Made by a program: the position numbers and the translations under genes | In this document: piece by piece, positions 1 through 8,520 of the stretch | Layout: each line of letters begins with the position of its first letter | Numbering within the stretch: position 1 is the stretch's first letter | Notes under the pieces: model-generated | Seen by the model: only the letters and a program-made list of their open reading frames with translations | Told to the model about the DNA's origin: nothing | Databases searched by the model: none | Source: Natribacillus halophilus | GTDB lineage: Bacteria > Bacillota > Bacilli > Bacillales > Marinococcaceae | NCBI RefSeq assembly: GCF_900100185.1 | Contig: NZ_FNEN01000010.1 | Location: 45,385 to 109,384, forward strand | Length of the DNA: 64,000 nucleotides | Direction of reading: 5' to 3'

Positions 1-98
1 GTAGTCATTGCACAAATTTTTATCAGGTATGCTCTCTACTTAAATAAAGGTATAAAAATAATCGTGGATGTATTAGCTAACAAATAAATCATACCTAT

Positions 99-138
99 AC
101 CCAACTGTCTATCCATTTTCAGTTGGGTTCCTTTTTCT
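99..138 (+). terminator. Rho-independent terminator inside the integrative element
   Basis: A 9-bp perfect stem (ACCCAACTG at 99-107 with CAGTTGGGT at 120-128) is followed by a T-rich tail. It would end a plus-strand transcript entering from the left, whose gene lies outside the window. Confidence 0.8.
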
Positions 139-247
139 CAAAAAAATTTCATCAAATCTTTGGCAATTTCTAAAAACATTTGTTGAAGGATATGAAAGGG
201 GAAATCATCGCCCACCTTTGCAGCCATTGCGAAGGGAGATGACATGC

Positions 248-679
248 ATGATCAAACCAAGTCGTACCGAATGGCAAATACGCTGTGCGTTTAACGCCTT
301 TTGTAAACGTGTGTTAAAGAATGAAGCAACCAACATTTACCACGAGAGACGGCGACAACAAGCCAAGGAAATGACTTTTTCCGGTTTAACACCCCAAGAA
401 GAAAATCAGCTCTATACCTTAGACAAACATGAAGAAGACGAACGAGATTTTCAAGTGGCCGGGAAAAGAATGACGTCAAGGTTAGTGGCTCAAGCCATGC
501 ACACGTTGCCAAAAGAAAAGCGTATCGCTGTCCTCTTATCCTATTTCTTTCATCAATCAGATATAGAGATCAGTCAACTGCTCGATGTTCCACGCAGTAC
601 CGTGCAGTATAGGCGGACAAGCGCATTAGAACGGTTAAAACGATTTTTGGAGGAACATGCAGATGAATGGGTTGATTAA
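248..679 (+). CDS. Sigma-70-like regulator of an integrative element
   Basis: A 143-residue protein whose last 50 residues look like sigma region 4: a Leu-Pro-Lys-Glu-Lys entry followed by an acidic first helix and a helix-turn-helix of the type Ile-Ser-Gln-Leu-Leu-Asp-Val-Pro-Arg-Ser-Thr-Val. Such short sigma-like proteins are typical of the regulatory end of Tn916-type conjugative elements (ORF7 class), next to a small HTH protein. I chose the ATG at 248 because GAAGGGAG (231-238) sits 9 bases upstream; the in-frame ATG at 239 would abut that site. The 3' end overlaps the next gene by 17 bases, suggesting coupled translation. It probably activates transfer or excision genes. The target is not visible here. 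Confidence 0.75.
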   Translation: MIKPSRTEWQIRCAFNAFCKRVLKNEATNIYHERRRQQAKEMTFSGLTPQEENQLYTLDKHEEDERDFQVAGKRMTSRLVAQAMHTLPKEKRIAVLLSYFFHQSDIEISQLLDVPRSTVQYRRTSALERLKRFLEEHADEWVD

Positions 680-911
680 TACCGAGAACAATGAGCGTGG
701 TTTGTTGCCGTTTCCGGTTATTTTAGCTGCAAATAAGGGTGAAGCCGAAGCCATGAAAGTCGTTATCCAGCATTATGAAAGCTATATGGCCAGCCTGTCC
801 ATGCGAAAACTTCAGGATGAGCAAGGAAACACCTATTGGGGCATGGATAAAGATACACATGATCGCTTACGATCCAAACTTATGCAGTCTGTTTTGGCTT
901 TTGAGATTTAA
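663..911 (+). CDS. Small HTH protein (HTH_16, Tn916 ORF8 class)
   Basis: About 82 residues, with the Leu-Leu-Pro-Phe-Pro-Val-Ile...Ala-Ala-Asn-Lys-Gly-Glu-Ala-Glu-Ala-Met pattern of helix-turn-helix proteins that accompany sigma-like ORF7 homologues in conjugative elements. GGAGG at 649-653 serves either ATG 657 or ATG 663; 663 has the better spacing. It is translated from the same mRNA as the preceding sigma-like gene, which it overlaps. It probably acts with that protein in controlling the element. Assignment rests on pattern recognition and the neighbour. Confidence 0.65.
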   Translation: MNGLINTENNERGLLPFPVILAANKGEAEAMKVVIQHYESYMASLSMRKLQDEQGNTYWGMDKDTHDRLRSKLMQSVLAFEI

Positions 912-1088
912 GCAGAGAATGATTAGTATTCCCCTTTCGTTATAATCATTTGATCCTTGACAAACGAGCATGGAAGATAACGCCATGCCTTATAATTAGA
1001 AAAATCAGATACGTTCTGCTGATGTTGAGCTACATGATTCTTGCGCCATGACTTTCTTTGGAAACGAGCGATTATCAAGAAATCTAAT

Positions 1089-1250
1089 GTAATCGTGGTG
1101 GATTACTGGCGATGACCCATCAGTATGGATAATGATACTCCCCTATAGTCATAGTTTGAGCGTTAGAAGCGTCGCAAAGCAATGAGTAGGGCTGGAAGAA
1201 ATACTTGCAGGGGTGAAATTCCCGTGGAGCTTTACCAACAGCCGTCTGAT
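1089..1250 (+). ncRNA. Structured leader RNA, copy 1 (decayed locus)
   Basis: This block aligns without gaps to 1742-1885 at an offset of exactly 653 bases, after which both copies continue with a small indel. Shared landmarks are GGCGATGA (1108), GGATAATGATACT (1127), an AGYCAYAGYTT motif (1147) and GGTGAAA (1211). A hairpin just upstream, GTAATC/GATTAC (1089-1106), is replaced in copy 2 by a different but also self-complementary pair. A degenerate Shine-Dalgarno region (GGTAAATTTTTAGGAGAT, 1316-1333) follows, but no intact gene does, so this looks like the remnant of a duplicated leader. RNA class not recognised. Confidence 0.5.
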
Positions 1251-1741
1251 TTTTAAAATAGGTAGTGTGGTTGATGAAATATTGGAGTTGATCGTAAATC
1301 AGCAAGGTTTTGTACGGTAAATTTTTAGGAGATCCTGGCTGAAATGGGATTTCCTATAGGGTGGGAATCGTATTTCCGTTGAGTGAAAAACATTATTTCG
1401 CAAAAAGCTTAAAACAAATGGCGTTTGTACGGTAAAATAGAAATAACGGAAATTAACACTTCATCCTCGACAAAGGTCTACGAGTGTATAGATTTTTTTC
1501 AGTGTCTATTGTCAATGGAACAGTTTGAATACTGATATTACCAAATTCAAACAGCTCAAGTTTTTTGTGAAATGATACCAATTATTGTCAGGAAATGTCA
1601 CGGTGGGACTTGTTCTTCTACCCTTTGGTCTTTGAAAATTAAATAGATCCATTCCGGTACGCTCCCCGCATGAGAAGCCAGTTTGCAGATGCGCCAAGAC
1701 CATCATGTGAAATGAGAGCAATGTCATCTATAGCATAAATT

Positions 1742-1910
1742 AAGTGGTGGTTCCACTTAGGGCGATGATCCATGTGGAGGGATAATGATACTTCCGTTCA
1801 GCCACAGCTTTACCTTATGATGGTGATTCACGCAATGGGGACGGCTCGCAGCGATCCTGGGAGAGGTGAAAATCCTATGGGCCAATCTTTAACCACTGGC
1901 CGCTGGAAGG
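1742..1910 (+). ncRNA. Structured leader RNA, copy 2, upstream of SHOCT-recombinase operon
   Basis: Intact-looking paralogue of the block at 1089. It starts with a hairpin TAAGTG/CACTTA (1741-1759), then GGCGATGA (1761), GGATAATGATACT (1780) and GAGGTGAAAA (1863). A further stem can be drawn between TGTGG (1773-1777) and CCACA (1802-1806) around the conserved 13-mer. It ends about 60 bases before the Shine-Dalgarno site of the 48-residue gene at 1974, so a cis-regulatory leader for the recombinase operon is the natural reading. I do not recognise it as a named riboswitch or intron class. Confidence 0.5.
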
Positions 1911-1973
1911 GATATTGTTATAGTAAAACCTTCAAGTTAAAAATTTGCTTTGGTAAATTTTCAGGAGGTAACT

Positions 1974-2120
1974 ATGGATAAAACATTATTGAAGTATAGT
2001 ATGAAAATTGCCATGTTAAAACAGTTGCTCGCATTGTCCCTGATTACAGAAAAAGAATTTATTTTAGTAAAAAACCATTTAATGGAAAAATACGGAATAA
2101 TATCAGAGGTGAATTTTTAA
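1974..2120 (+). CDS. 48-residue SHOCT-like protein preceding the recombinase
   Basis: A short gene with a perfect AGGAGGT (1963-1969) five bases before ATG. The product has the Met-Leu-Lys-Gln-Leu-Leu-Ala-Leu-Ser-Leu-Ile-Thr-Glu-Lys-Glu core typical of SHOCT-type small proteins: two short amphipathic helices, the second ending in a Met-Glu-Lys-Tyr-Gly motif. Proteins of this kind are commonly found just upstream of large serine recombinases in firmicute mobile elements. It ends 73 bases before the recombinase and is probably cotranscribed. A role as recombination directionality factor or regulator is possible but is inference only. Confidence 0.65.
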   Translation: MDKTLLKYSMKIAMLKQLLALSLITEKEFILVKNHLMEKYGIISEVNF

Positions 2121-2193
2121 TTCGCACAATGGTGAATCAACTCCAATCTTATTATACTTGTAAGTGAGAATAAGATGAAAGGAGTTTTTAAGC

Positions 2194-3948
2194 ATGGAAA
2201 ATTACGAAGTTGAAGTCATAAAAGCCAATCGAAAATTAACTAATCGGACCAATTCCGATCTTTCCGACACTTTGAAAGTAGCTCCTTATGCGCGTGTAAG
2301 CACAGATACTGAAGAACAGCTCAGCAGTTATCAATCCCAAGTACAGCATTACACAGACATGGTGGATCAACGTAGTGATTGGACATTAGTAGATATTTAT
2401 GCTGATGAAGCAATTACTGGAACACAAACGGTGAAACGAGAAGATTTTCAGCGGCTTATTAATGATTGTATAGATGGAAAGATTGATATGATCATAACGA
2501 AGTCGATATCAAGGTTTGCCCGAAATACATTGGATACTTTAAAGCATGTTCGTCAATTAAAAGAGAAAAATATTGCGGTTTTGTTTGAAGATGAGAACAT
2601 TAATACAATGACAATGGATGGAGAACTTTTGCTCACCATTTTAAGTTCAGTCGCACAACAGGAAGTAGAAAATATTTCTGCCAATGTGAAAAAGGGACTG
2701 CAAATGAAAATGCAGCGAGGTACTATGGTTGGTTTTCAAAGCTGTCTTGGTTATGATTATGATCCACAAACCAAAGAGATTTGCATTAATAAAGCAGAAG
2801 CTCAAATAGTACGCTACATTTTTAGACGTTATATTGAGGGAATAGGAACCGGAGTTATTACAAGGGAGCTTATGCAAGCTGGACTTAAAACCAAAAAAGG
2901 AAGTGAAATTTGGAGAGATTCGACTGTTCTTTTCATCCTAAAAAATGAAAAATATAAAGGAGATTTATTGCAAGGGAAATCATTTACGGTTGATCCCATA
3001 TCTAAGAGAAGACTTGCAAATTTTGGTGAGGTCAACCAGTATTACGTTAAGAATCATCATGAACCAATTATAAGTAGAGAAGTGTTTGATAAGGCACAAG
3101 ATTTTTTAAACAGAAGAAGCAAAGCGAAATTGAAAGGGAAAAGAAAACATGGAAAAACCGGTGGAAAGTATAGTAGGTTATATACATTTAGCAGCTTGTT
3201 GGAATGCGCACATTGTGGAAACATTTATAGTCGGCGTTCGTGGCATGCAGAGACTACACATAAGAAAACAGTGTGGGAATGCGTTACTAAAACTAAAAAA
3301 GGAAAGAAATATTGCCTTCATAGTAAAGCCGCAGGAGAAGCAGTTCTTGAGGAAGCTTTTGTGCAATCATATCGGAAGCTTTGTCGAAACCATAAGGAAG
3401 TATTGAATGAATTGCTTCATACAATGGAATCTTTGCTAATGGATAAAAAGCAGCAAAAAAGACTAGATAAACTCTCAAAAGAGATTAATCATATAGAACA
3501 AAAAAGTCGAAAGTTACTTGATTTATTAATGGAAGAAGAGATCGATAAAATTTCTTATGATCATAAACGAAATGAACTGCAAACAACCGAAGCTCGATTA
3601 CGTGAAGAAAAAGAAAAACTGGAACGATCAATTCAACAAACAAATTCCGTAGAAGCACGGATTAAGAAGTTTCAAGAAGTGCTGACGGAAAATGATATCT
3701 TACCTGAGTTTGACCGTCATGTATTTGAAAGCATCACAGAAAAAGTGATTATGGGTGATCCTACTAAACAAAAACCTAACCAAATCACATTTATATTTAA
3801 GACAGGTGAACGTAAAATTATGGATGGAAAAAGACTTGCAGATGATCAAAAAAAGCCCGTAGAAAAAGAAAGGAGTGAGCCGCTTTCCCTTTCCTTTAAC
3901 AACACAGGTAGAGAGCGTGACGCGGTTGGTGCGGAGGTAATGCCGTAA
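2194..3948 (+). CDS. Large serine recombinase (site-specific integrase)
   Basis: 584 residues. The resolvase domain has the catalytic serine in Tyr-Ala-Arg-Val-Ser-Thr-Asp (Ser36) and the conserved Ser-Arg-Phe-Ala-Arg segment near residue 107. A recombinase domain follows (about 180-290), then a zinc ribbon with Cys-x2-Cys (Glu-Cys-Ala-His-Cys near 340) and a later cysteine pair, then a long coiled coil (about 410-490). This is the TndX/TnpX or phage-integrase type that moves elements between attP and attB. AAAGGAG lies upstream of the ATG. The last 20 or so residues are encoded by more GC-rich DNA and run through the Shine-Dalgarno site of the following tauE remnant, so the element-chromosome junction probably lies inside the 3' end of this gene. 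Confidence 0.92.
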   Translation: MENYEVEVIKANRKLTNRTNSDLSDTLKVAPYARVSTDTEEQLSSYQSQVQHYTDMVDQRSDWTLVDIYADEAITGTQTVKREDFQRLINDCIDGKIDMIITKSISRFARNTLDTLKHVRQLKEKNIAVLFEDENINTMTMDGELLLTILSSVAQQEVENISANVKKGLQMKMQRGTMVGFQSCLGYDYDPQTKEICINKAEAQIVRYIFRRYIEGIGTGVITRELMQAGLKTKKGSEIWRDSTVLFILKNEKYKGDLLQGKSFTVDPISKRRLANFGEVNQYYVKNHHEPIISREVFDKAQDFLNRRSKAKLKGKRKHGKTGGKYSRLYTFSSLLECAHCGNIYSRRSWHAETTHKKTVWECVTKTKKGKKYCLHSKAAGEAVLEEAFVQSYRKLCRNHKEVLNELLHTMESLLMDKKQQKRLDKLSKEINHIEQKSRKLLDLLMEEEIDKISYDHKRNELQTTEARLREEKEKLERSIQQTNSVEARIKKFQEVLTENDILPEFDRHVFESITEKVIMGDPTKQKPNQITFIFKTGERKIMDGKRLADDQKKPVEKERSEPLSLSFNNTGRERDAVGAEVMP

Positions 3949-4270
3949 TGATTGCGATCATTTTTTTTTCTCTCATCGGCGTTCTTATCGGTATGACATC
4001 CAGTTTATTCGGGTTCGGCGGTGGTTTTATCGTCGTACCGATTCTTTACGCCTTCTTGCCTGACACGATTCCTGCTGATTATGTGATGCATACGGCGATT
4101 GGAACGTCACTCGCCGTGATGATTATCAATTCTTTCAATTCAACGCTTAATCATGCGAGAAAAGGGAATGTGCAGGTAGAAGGATTGCGCAAACATTGCC
4201 CGACCCCCTGTTTTCGAAAGCGTATATCGTTTTGCTTGTAATTGTTGTGGTTATGATGGTATTTGGCTAA
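3948..4270 (+). pseudogene. TauE/SafE permease remnant with internal deletion
   Basis: The first 65 codons encode a clear TauE/SafE N-terminus (membrane segment, then Gly-Phe-Gly-Gly-Gly-Phe-Ile-Val-Val-Pro, then the His-Ala-Arg-Lys-Gly-Asn turn). The frame then breaks near 4175-4200. In another frame, 4206-4270 encodes a typical last membrane helix (Phe-Ser-Lys-Ala-Tyr-Ile-Val-Leu-Leu-Val...Met-Val-Phe-Gly, stop). The middle of the usual roughly 250-residue protein is missing, so this is an internal deletion plus frameshift. Its ATG overlaps the recombinase stop (TAATG), and its GGAGGT (3933-3938) lies within the recombinase gene. Confidence 0.8.
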
Positions 4271-4407
4271 AATGCTTAGCCAATTACCACTCCGTACACA
4301 ACAATTTTGATTCTCTTTAGAATGTATGAAAGTCACTTGAAAATATTTTGATCATTATGTATATTAATAATATACTTATACCTTCTATTATTAAAGGGGA
4401 GCTCGTA

Positions 4408-5730
4408 ATGTTTGTTTCTATCACACAATTTTTTGATCGTATGGTGCAACGTTATCTGCCAGATGCCTTTTTGTTTGCGATTATTTTGACTTTAGTTGTT
4501 TTTATCGGTGGCATTTTTATGGCTGATAATACACCGCTTGCTATGATGCAACATTGGGGTGATGGTTTTTGGGATCTATTGGACTTTTCAATGCAAATGG
4601 CACTTATTGTTGTAACAGGATATATTTTGGCAAACACCCCGATTGTAAAATCTATTCTTTCGCGATTGGCATTATTTGCTCACACCCCGGCGCAAGCCAT
4701 TGTGCTTGTTACTGTTGTCGCGACCATTGCGTGTCTCATTAACTATGGTTTCGGTCTTGTTCTCGGAGCATTATTTGCCCGCCATGTTGTTCGTAACGTG
4801 CCAACCGTTGATTTTCGTCTGTTGATTGCATCTGCCTATAGTGGCTTTATCGTCTGGCATGGAGGGTTATCCGGCTCTGTTCCTCTCACAATCAATACAC
4901 CTGGTCACTTTCTGGAAGATATGCTAGGGACAATTCCTATTACGGAAACCATCTTTTCTTCGTATAATATATTTATAGTCGTGGCTTTTCTAATCAGTTT
5001 ACCTTTGGTTAATTTGCTGCTACTGCGAGGAACGGATCAAACGAATAAAATCGATCCTTCATTTTTGGAAGAAGCAGCATCACGGGAAGATGAATCGACC
5101 CCACATCAAACACCTGCCGATCGTTTAGAAAATAGTCAATTGATCTCAATGGTCATTGGTTTTCTCGGACTCGGTTATGTCGTCTATTTTTTTGCTACGC
5201 AGGGGTTGGATCTTAATCTGAATATCGTAAATTTTACCTTCTTATTTCTTGGGATTCTCCTTCATCGGACGCCGAGACGTTATTTACGAGTGGTGAGTGA
5301 TGCCGTTAAAAACGCGGGAGGGATTATTATCCAATTTCCTTTCTATGCCGGTATTATGGGTATGATGGTGGAATCTGGATTATCTGAACAGTTATCACTA
5401 TTCTTCATAAATATATCTACGGAAGTTACTTATCCGCTATTTGCGTTTTTAAGTGCGGGCATTGTGAATTTTTTCGTCCCATCCGGCGGAGGGCAGTGGG
5501 CGGTTCAAGGTTCGATTATGATTCCCGCTGCTCTCGAAATCGGTGTGAATCCCGCACGTACCGCTATGGCTGTAGCTTGGGGGGACGCTTGGACTAATAT
5601 GATCCAACCTTTTTGGACGCTCCCGTTATTAGCCATCGCAGGATTAAAGGTTCGTGATATTATGGGTTTTTGTCTTGTGATTCTTTTCTGGTCACTTATA
5701 CCGATTTCTATCGGGTTATTGTTTATTTAA
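4408..5730 (+). CDS. AtoE-family short-chain fatty acid transporter
   Basis: A 440-residue membrane protein with about ten hydrophobic segments. It matches the AtoE/ScfA family, thought to carry short-chain fatty acids such as acetoacetate or butyrate: Phe-Phe-Asp-Arg-Met-Val-Gln-Arg-Tyr-Leu-Pro-Asp-Ala-Phe at the N-terminus, the central Asn-Tyr-Gly-Phe-Gly-Leu-Val and His-Gly-Gly-Leu-Ser-Gly-Ser segments, and the Pro-Ser-Gly-Gly-Gly-Gln-Trp motif near residue 360. I start it at ATG 4408, which has AAAGGGGA seven bases upstream; the longer in-frame start at 4348 lacks a site. It stands alone, between the tauE remnant and a convergent oxidoreductase gene. Substrate not determinable. Confidence 0.87.
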   Translation: MFVSITQFFDRMVQRYLPDAFLFAIILTLVVFIGGIFMADNTPLAMMQHWGDGFWDLLDFSMQMALIVVTGYILANTPIVKSILSRLALFAHTPAQAIVLVTVVATIACLINYGFGLVLGALFARHVVRNVPTVDFRLLIASAYSGFIVWHGGLSGSVPLTINTPGHFLEDMLGTIPITETIFSSYNIFIVVAFLISLPLVNLLLLRGTDQTNKIDPSFLEEAASREDESTPHQTPADRLENSQLISMVIGFLGLGYVVYFFATQGLDLNLNIVNFTFLFLGILLHRTPRRYLRVVSDAVKNAGGIIIQFPFYAGIMGMMVESGLSEQLSLFFINISTEVTYPLFAFLSAGIVNFFVPSGGGQWAVQGSIMIPAALEIGVNPARTAMAVAWGDAWTNMIQPFWTLPLLAIAGLKVRDIMGFCLVILFWSLIPISIGLLFI

Positions 5731-5760
5731 AAAAACCCCGGTGCAAGTCTTTGCACCGGG
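5729..5760 (-). terminator. Terminator of the minus-strand oxidoreductase gene
   Basis: A perfect 10-bp stem, CCCGGTGCAA (5737-5746) with TTGCACCGGG (5751-5760). On the minus strand it is followed by seven T. It lies between convergent genes; the plus side lacks a T run, so it mainly serves the minus-strand gene. Confidence 0.88.
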
Positions 5761-5761
5761 A

Positions 5762-6697
5762 TTAAGGCTGTTCTTTAATTTTGATCACGAGTTTCCCTTT
5801 CGTATGGCCGCTCTCGATTTGTTCATGGGCTTCTTTTACGCCTTCCAAGGTGAAAGGGTAGACTTTTGTGATCACTGGACGGATGGCGTTGCTCTCTATG
5901 AGTTCGCGTATTTCTTTCATCAAGCGACCGGATGTTGAAATGGAGGTAAATACGGCGGTGATTCCTGCGCGTTCGGCCGCCTGTTTATCGGGCTGTCTTG
6001 CAATAGAGACGAGACAGCCATCTTTTTTTATAATATCGAAGAATTGACTCTGCTGTTCGCCGCCGACACAATCAAACACGGCATCGGCAGCATCGATACG
6101 GTCGAGCATGGATTTTTTCCTGTAATTGAGCACGTGATCGGCCCCGAGTTTTTTCATGAGCGATTGGCTGTCTGAGCCACCGATCGCGGTGACGGTCGCT
6201 CCCAAATGTTTGCCGATTTGAATGGCGAAGGTGCCGACTCCGCCTCCGCCTCCGACGATGAGCAAGTGATCGCCCTTTTTGATACGGATGCGTTCGTTTA
6301 GGTTTTGCCAGGCTGTGAGTGCGGCTAAAGGGGTGGCCGCTGCCTCCTGAAAGCTGGCTTGTAAAGGGAGGCGGGTAAGGAGAGTTTCATCGATGGCAAC
6401 AGCTTCTGCGTAAGTAGCCCCCGGTATTTGCTTTGGCGTGGCAAAAACACGATCCCCGACGGAAAAACGGGTCACTTCAGGTCCCTTGCCAATCACGATG
6501 CCGGCAATATCACTGCCGGGGATGACCGGGAAGTCGAGGTTTTGTCTTTTGCCTTCTCTAATTTTAAAATCAATCGGATTAACAGACGTCGCATACATTT
6601 CTACGAGAACGTCGCGTCTCCCCAGTTCAGGTTCCGTGATCTCCAGTAGCCGCAATTGCTCCCGTCCGCCGAATTGTTCAATCCCGACCGCCTTCAC
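5762..6697 (-). CDS. NADPH:quinone oxidoreductase-like dehydrogenase
   Basis: A zinc-independent medium-chain dehydrogenase/reductase of about 311 residues. The N-terminal GroES-like domain carries Pro-Gly-Ser-Asp-Ile-Ala-Gly, and the Rossmann domain carries the glycine-rich Val-Gly-Gly-Gly-Gly-Gly-Val-Gly-Thr. The zinc cysteines of true alcohol dehydrogenases are absent. It probably reduces quinones or reactive alkenals with NADPH. GTG 6697 is preferred because AAGGGAG (around 6706-6713) is well spaced for it; the longer GTG at 6706 would overlap that site. The gene is monocistronic and ends at a strong terminator. Exact substrate unknown. Confidence 0.85.
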   Translation of the reverse strand: MKAVGIEQFGGREQLRLLEITEPELGRRDVLVEMYATSVNPIDFKIREGKRQNLDFPVIPGSDIAGIVIGKGPEVTRFSVGDRVFATPKQIPGATYAEAVAIDETLLTRLPLQASFQEAAATPLAALTAWQNLNERIRIKKGDHLLIVGGGGGVGTFAIQIGKHLGATVTAIGGSDSQSLMKKLGADHVLNYRKKSMLDRIDAADAVFDCVGGEQQSQFFDIIKKDGCLVSIARQPDKQAAERAGITAVFTSISTSGRLMKEIRELIESNAIRPVITKVYPFTLEGVKEAHEQIESGHTKGKLVIKIKEQP

Positions 6698-6789
6698 GGG
6701 TATCACTCCCTTTTACTTCTATATTACCCATTTTCACGGATTTAGAATCTCAGAAATGGGTGGTTTTCTCCATGATGGCGCAAATGATG

Positions 6790-6795
6790 TATAAT
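6790..6795 (+). promoter_or_regulatory. Likely -10 box for the antitoxin-like gene
   Basis: A perfect TATAAT lies 36 bases before the TTG start at 6832, in the divergent region after the oxidoreductase. No good -35 box is visible. Confidence 0.4.
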
Positions 6796-6831
6796 GATTA
6801 GTGAAGAGTTAAAACGAAAGGGGATGGAAAC

Positions 6832-7104
6832 TTGTCAACTAAGGAAGAAGTCATCGAGATGATAAAAAAGATGCCTGATAATGCGTCAACGGACGATATC
6901 ATGGAAAAATTATTTGAAAAAATCAAACGCGAAATAAAAAGCGCCAGATTCCACGCTCAAAGCGCCAGAATATCATCGAAAACCGCCAGAATCTCCCCCG
7001 AAACCGAAAGATTCTACGCAAAATCCGCCAGATTCCACGCGACCCACACGCAAGCCGGCATCATATCAAAAGCTGCAACGATAGGTTATAATGAAAATAG
7101 ATGA
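6832..7104 (+). CDS. Antitoxin-like N-terminus fused to a 7-residue repeat
   Basis: 90 residues starting at TTG, with AAAGGGGA about eight bases upstream. Residues 1-35 (Glu-Glu-Val-Ile-Glu-Met-Ile-Lys-Lys-Met-Pro-Asp...Asp-Asp-Ile-Met-Glu-Lys-Leu) resemble the N-terminal half of RelB/ParD-like antitoxins. The rest is five copies of a heptapeptide of consensus Ser/Thr-Ala-Arg-Phe/Ile-x-x-x, encoded by an exact 21-bp tandem repeat. No toxin gene follows; the next gene starts 15 bases downstream. It may be a decayed antitoxin whose C-terminus was replaced by an intergenic repeat, rather than a functional protein. Confidence 0.45.
   Translation: MSTKEEVIEMIKKMPDNASTDDIMEKLFEKIKREIKSARFHAQSARISSKTARISPETERFYAKSARFHATHTQAGIISKAATIGYNENR
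6943..7047 (+). repeat. Five-copy 21-bp tandem repeat
   Basis: The GCCAGA core recurs at 6943, 6964, 6985, 7006 (as GAAAGA) and 7027, an exact 21-bp period. The period is a multiple of three, so it stays in frame with the gene at 6832. Confidence 0.85.
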
Positions 7105-7118
7105 GAGGGGGCCTTAAC

Positions 7119-8520
7119 GTGACGCCAAAATGGGTGGAAGCCTTACAACATGTCATCCCGGACAACCGTCTGCTCACGTCGTTGCCCGACCGGTTCAGTT
7201 ATAGTTTTGATGCGTCTTTTGGCGAGTATTTACCGGAAGCGGTTGTGCAGGTGATGTCGCGGGAAGAAGTTGTCGAAGTCGTAAAAGTAGCTGATCACCA
7301 TGAAGTTCCCATCACACCGAGGGGTCAGAGCACGTCCCTGAGTGGCGGGCCGCTTCCCGTTCACGGCGGGATTGTGCTTGATTTTGCCTTATGGTCGCAG
7401 ACATTGGATGTCGATCCGGAAAACAAGACAGTAACGGTTTCGCCCGGTGTTCTTACTGCGGATATTAATGCAGCTGGCGAACCTCACGGGTTGCTATACG
7501 CCCCTGATCCGAGCAGCGCCCATGTCTCCACGATCGGCGGCAATTTAGCCGAAAATTCGGGCGGACCGAAAGGCCTGAAATACGGGGTGACGAAAAATTT
7601 CGTCCTCGGCCTGGAAGTCGTCACTGCCCAGGGAGAAATCATTCAAACCGGCTATCGGACATCGGAAGAAGAGCCTTTTGATGTAACGAAATTGATCGTT
7701 GGTTCCGAGGGAACGCTAGGGGTGATCACCGAAGCCACCCTCAAACTTATGCCGATTCCGCAGGCGACGAAAACGATGATGGCGGTGTTTGATGACATCG
7801 TAGATGCGGGAGCCGCGATCTCGAAAACGCTGACGTCCGGTATATTCCCGTCAAAAATGGAATTAATCGACGAAGGGTGCATGGTCGCGGTCGAAAATTA
7901 CCAGCCATCCGGACTTCCGGTCGACGCGAAAGCGGTCATTTTGATCGAGCTGGACGGCCATGCCGACGCGCTTGCTGATGAAGCCGAACAAGTCGCCAAT
8001 ATCGTAAAAAGCGTGGGCGCAAGAGAAACCAAAATTGCCGCAAACGAGCAGGAAGCCGCGCAAATCTGGACCGCGCGTAAAATGGTGTCCCCGGCGATCT
8101 CACAAGTCAAACCGACAAAAATATCCGAGGATGCTACCGTGCCCAGAAGTAAAATCCCCGAGATGATGCAAAAATTACACGACATTCGTGACCGCTATGA
8201 CCTGGATCTTGTCGTCTTCGGCCATGCCGGCGATGGCAATTTGCATCCTGATATTCTCGCGGATAAACGAGACCCCGATGAAATGGAGAGAGCGGAAAAA
8301 GCGGTGGCCGAAATTTTTTCAGCTGCTATCGAATTGGGGGGGCACGTTATCCGGGGAGCACGGCATCGGCACGATGAAAGCGCCGTTTATGGAAGAGGAA
8401 CTTGGGGAAACGGGCCTGGAGATGATGAAACGGTTAAAGCAATCCTGGGATCCGAAAGGCATTATGAATCCCGGTAAAATATTCGCGAGCTCCGGTGCGA
8501 AGCTGGTGTTGACGGACTAA
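7119..8520 (+). pseudogene. glcD: Glycolate/lactate FAD oxidase GlcD with a +1 frameshift
   Basis: Member of the GlcD family of FAD-linked 2-hydroxyacid oxidases. The PCMH FAD-binding domain has Pro-Arg-Gly-Gln-Ser-Thr-Ser-Leu-Ser-Gly-Gly and Gly-Gly-Asn-Leu-Ala-Glu-Asn. The C-terminal domain has His-Ala-Gly-Asp-Gly-Asn-Leu-His-Pro. After Glu-Leu-Gly-Gly the frame is lost at a run of seven G (8336-8342). With six G the reading continues as Thr-Leu-Ser-Gly-Glu-His-Gly-Ile-Gly through Pro-Gly-Lys-Ile-Phe to the stop at 8518-8520. As written the frame ends at 8477 with a nonsense tail. Start GTG 7119 follows GAGAGGGGG. This is either a sequencing error, a slippery tract or a recent pseudogene. 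Confidence 0.85.

Larger units (their letters stand above)
912..1973. other. Non-coding stretch of the integrative element
   Basis: No convincing gene in about 1.06 kb. It contains the two paralogous leader RNAs and, between them, AT-rich sequence with no conserved reading frame. Two short repeats of a TTTGTACGGTAAA motif occur near 1307 and 1424. The open frames here are short, overlap the RNA blocks and match nothing I know. Confidence 0.6.

Noticed and set aside
912..1973. Group II intron
   Set aside because: No domain V-like hairpin and no reverse transcriptase; the two blocks are better explained as duplicated leaders.
1772..1981. 69-residue protein frame
   Set aside because: It overlaps the conserved leader RNA and the ribosome site of the SHOCT-like gene, and the paralogous block at 1120 does not keep this frame.
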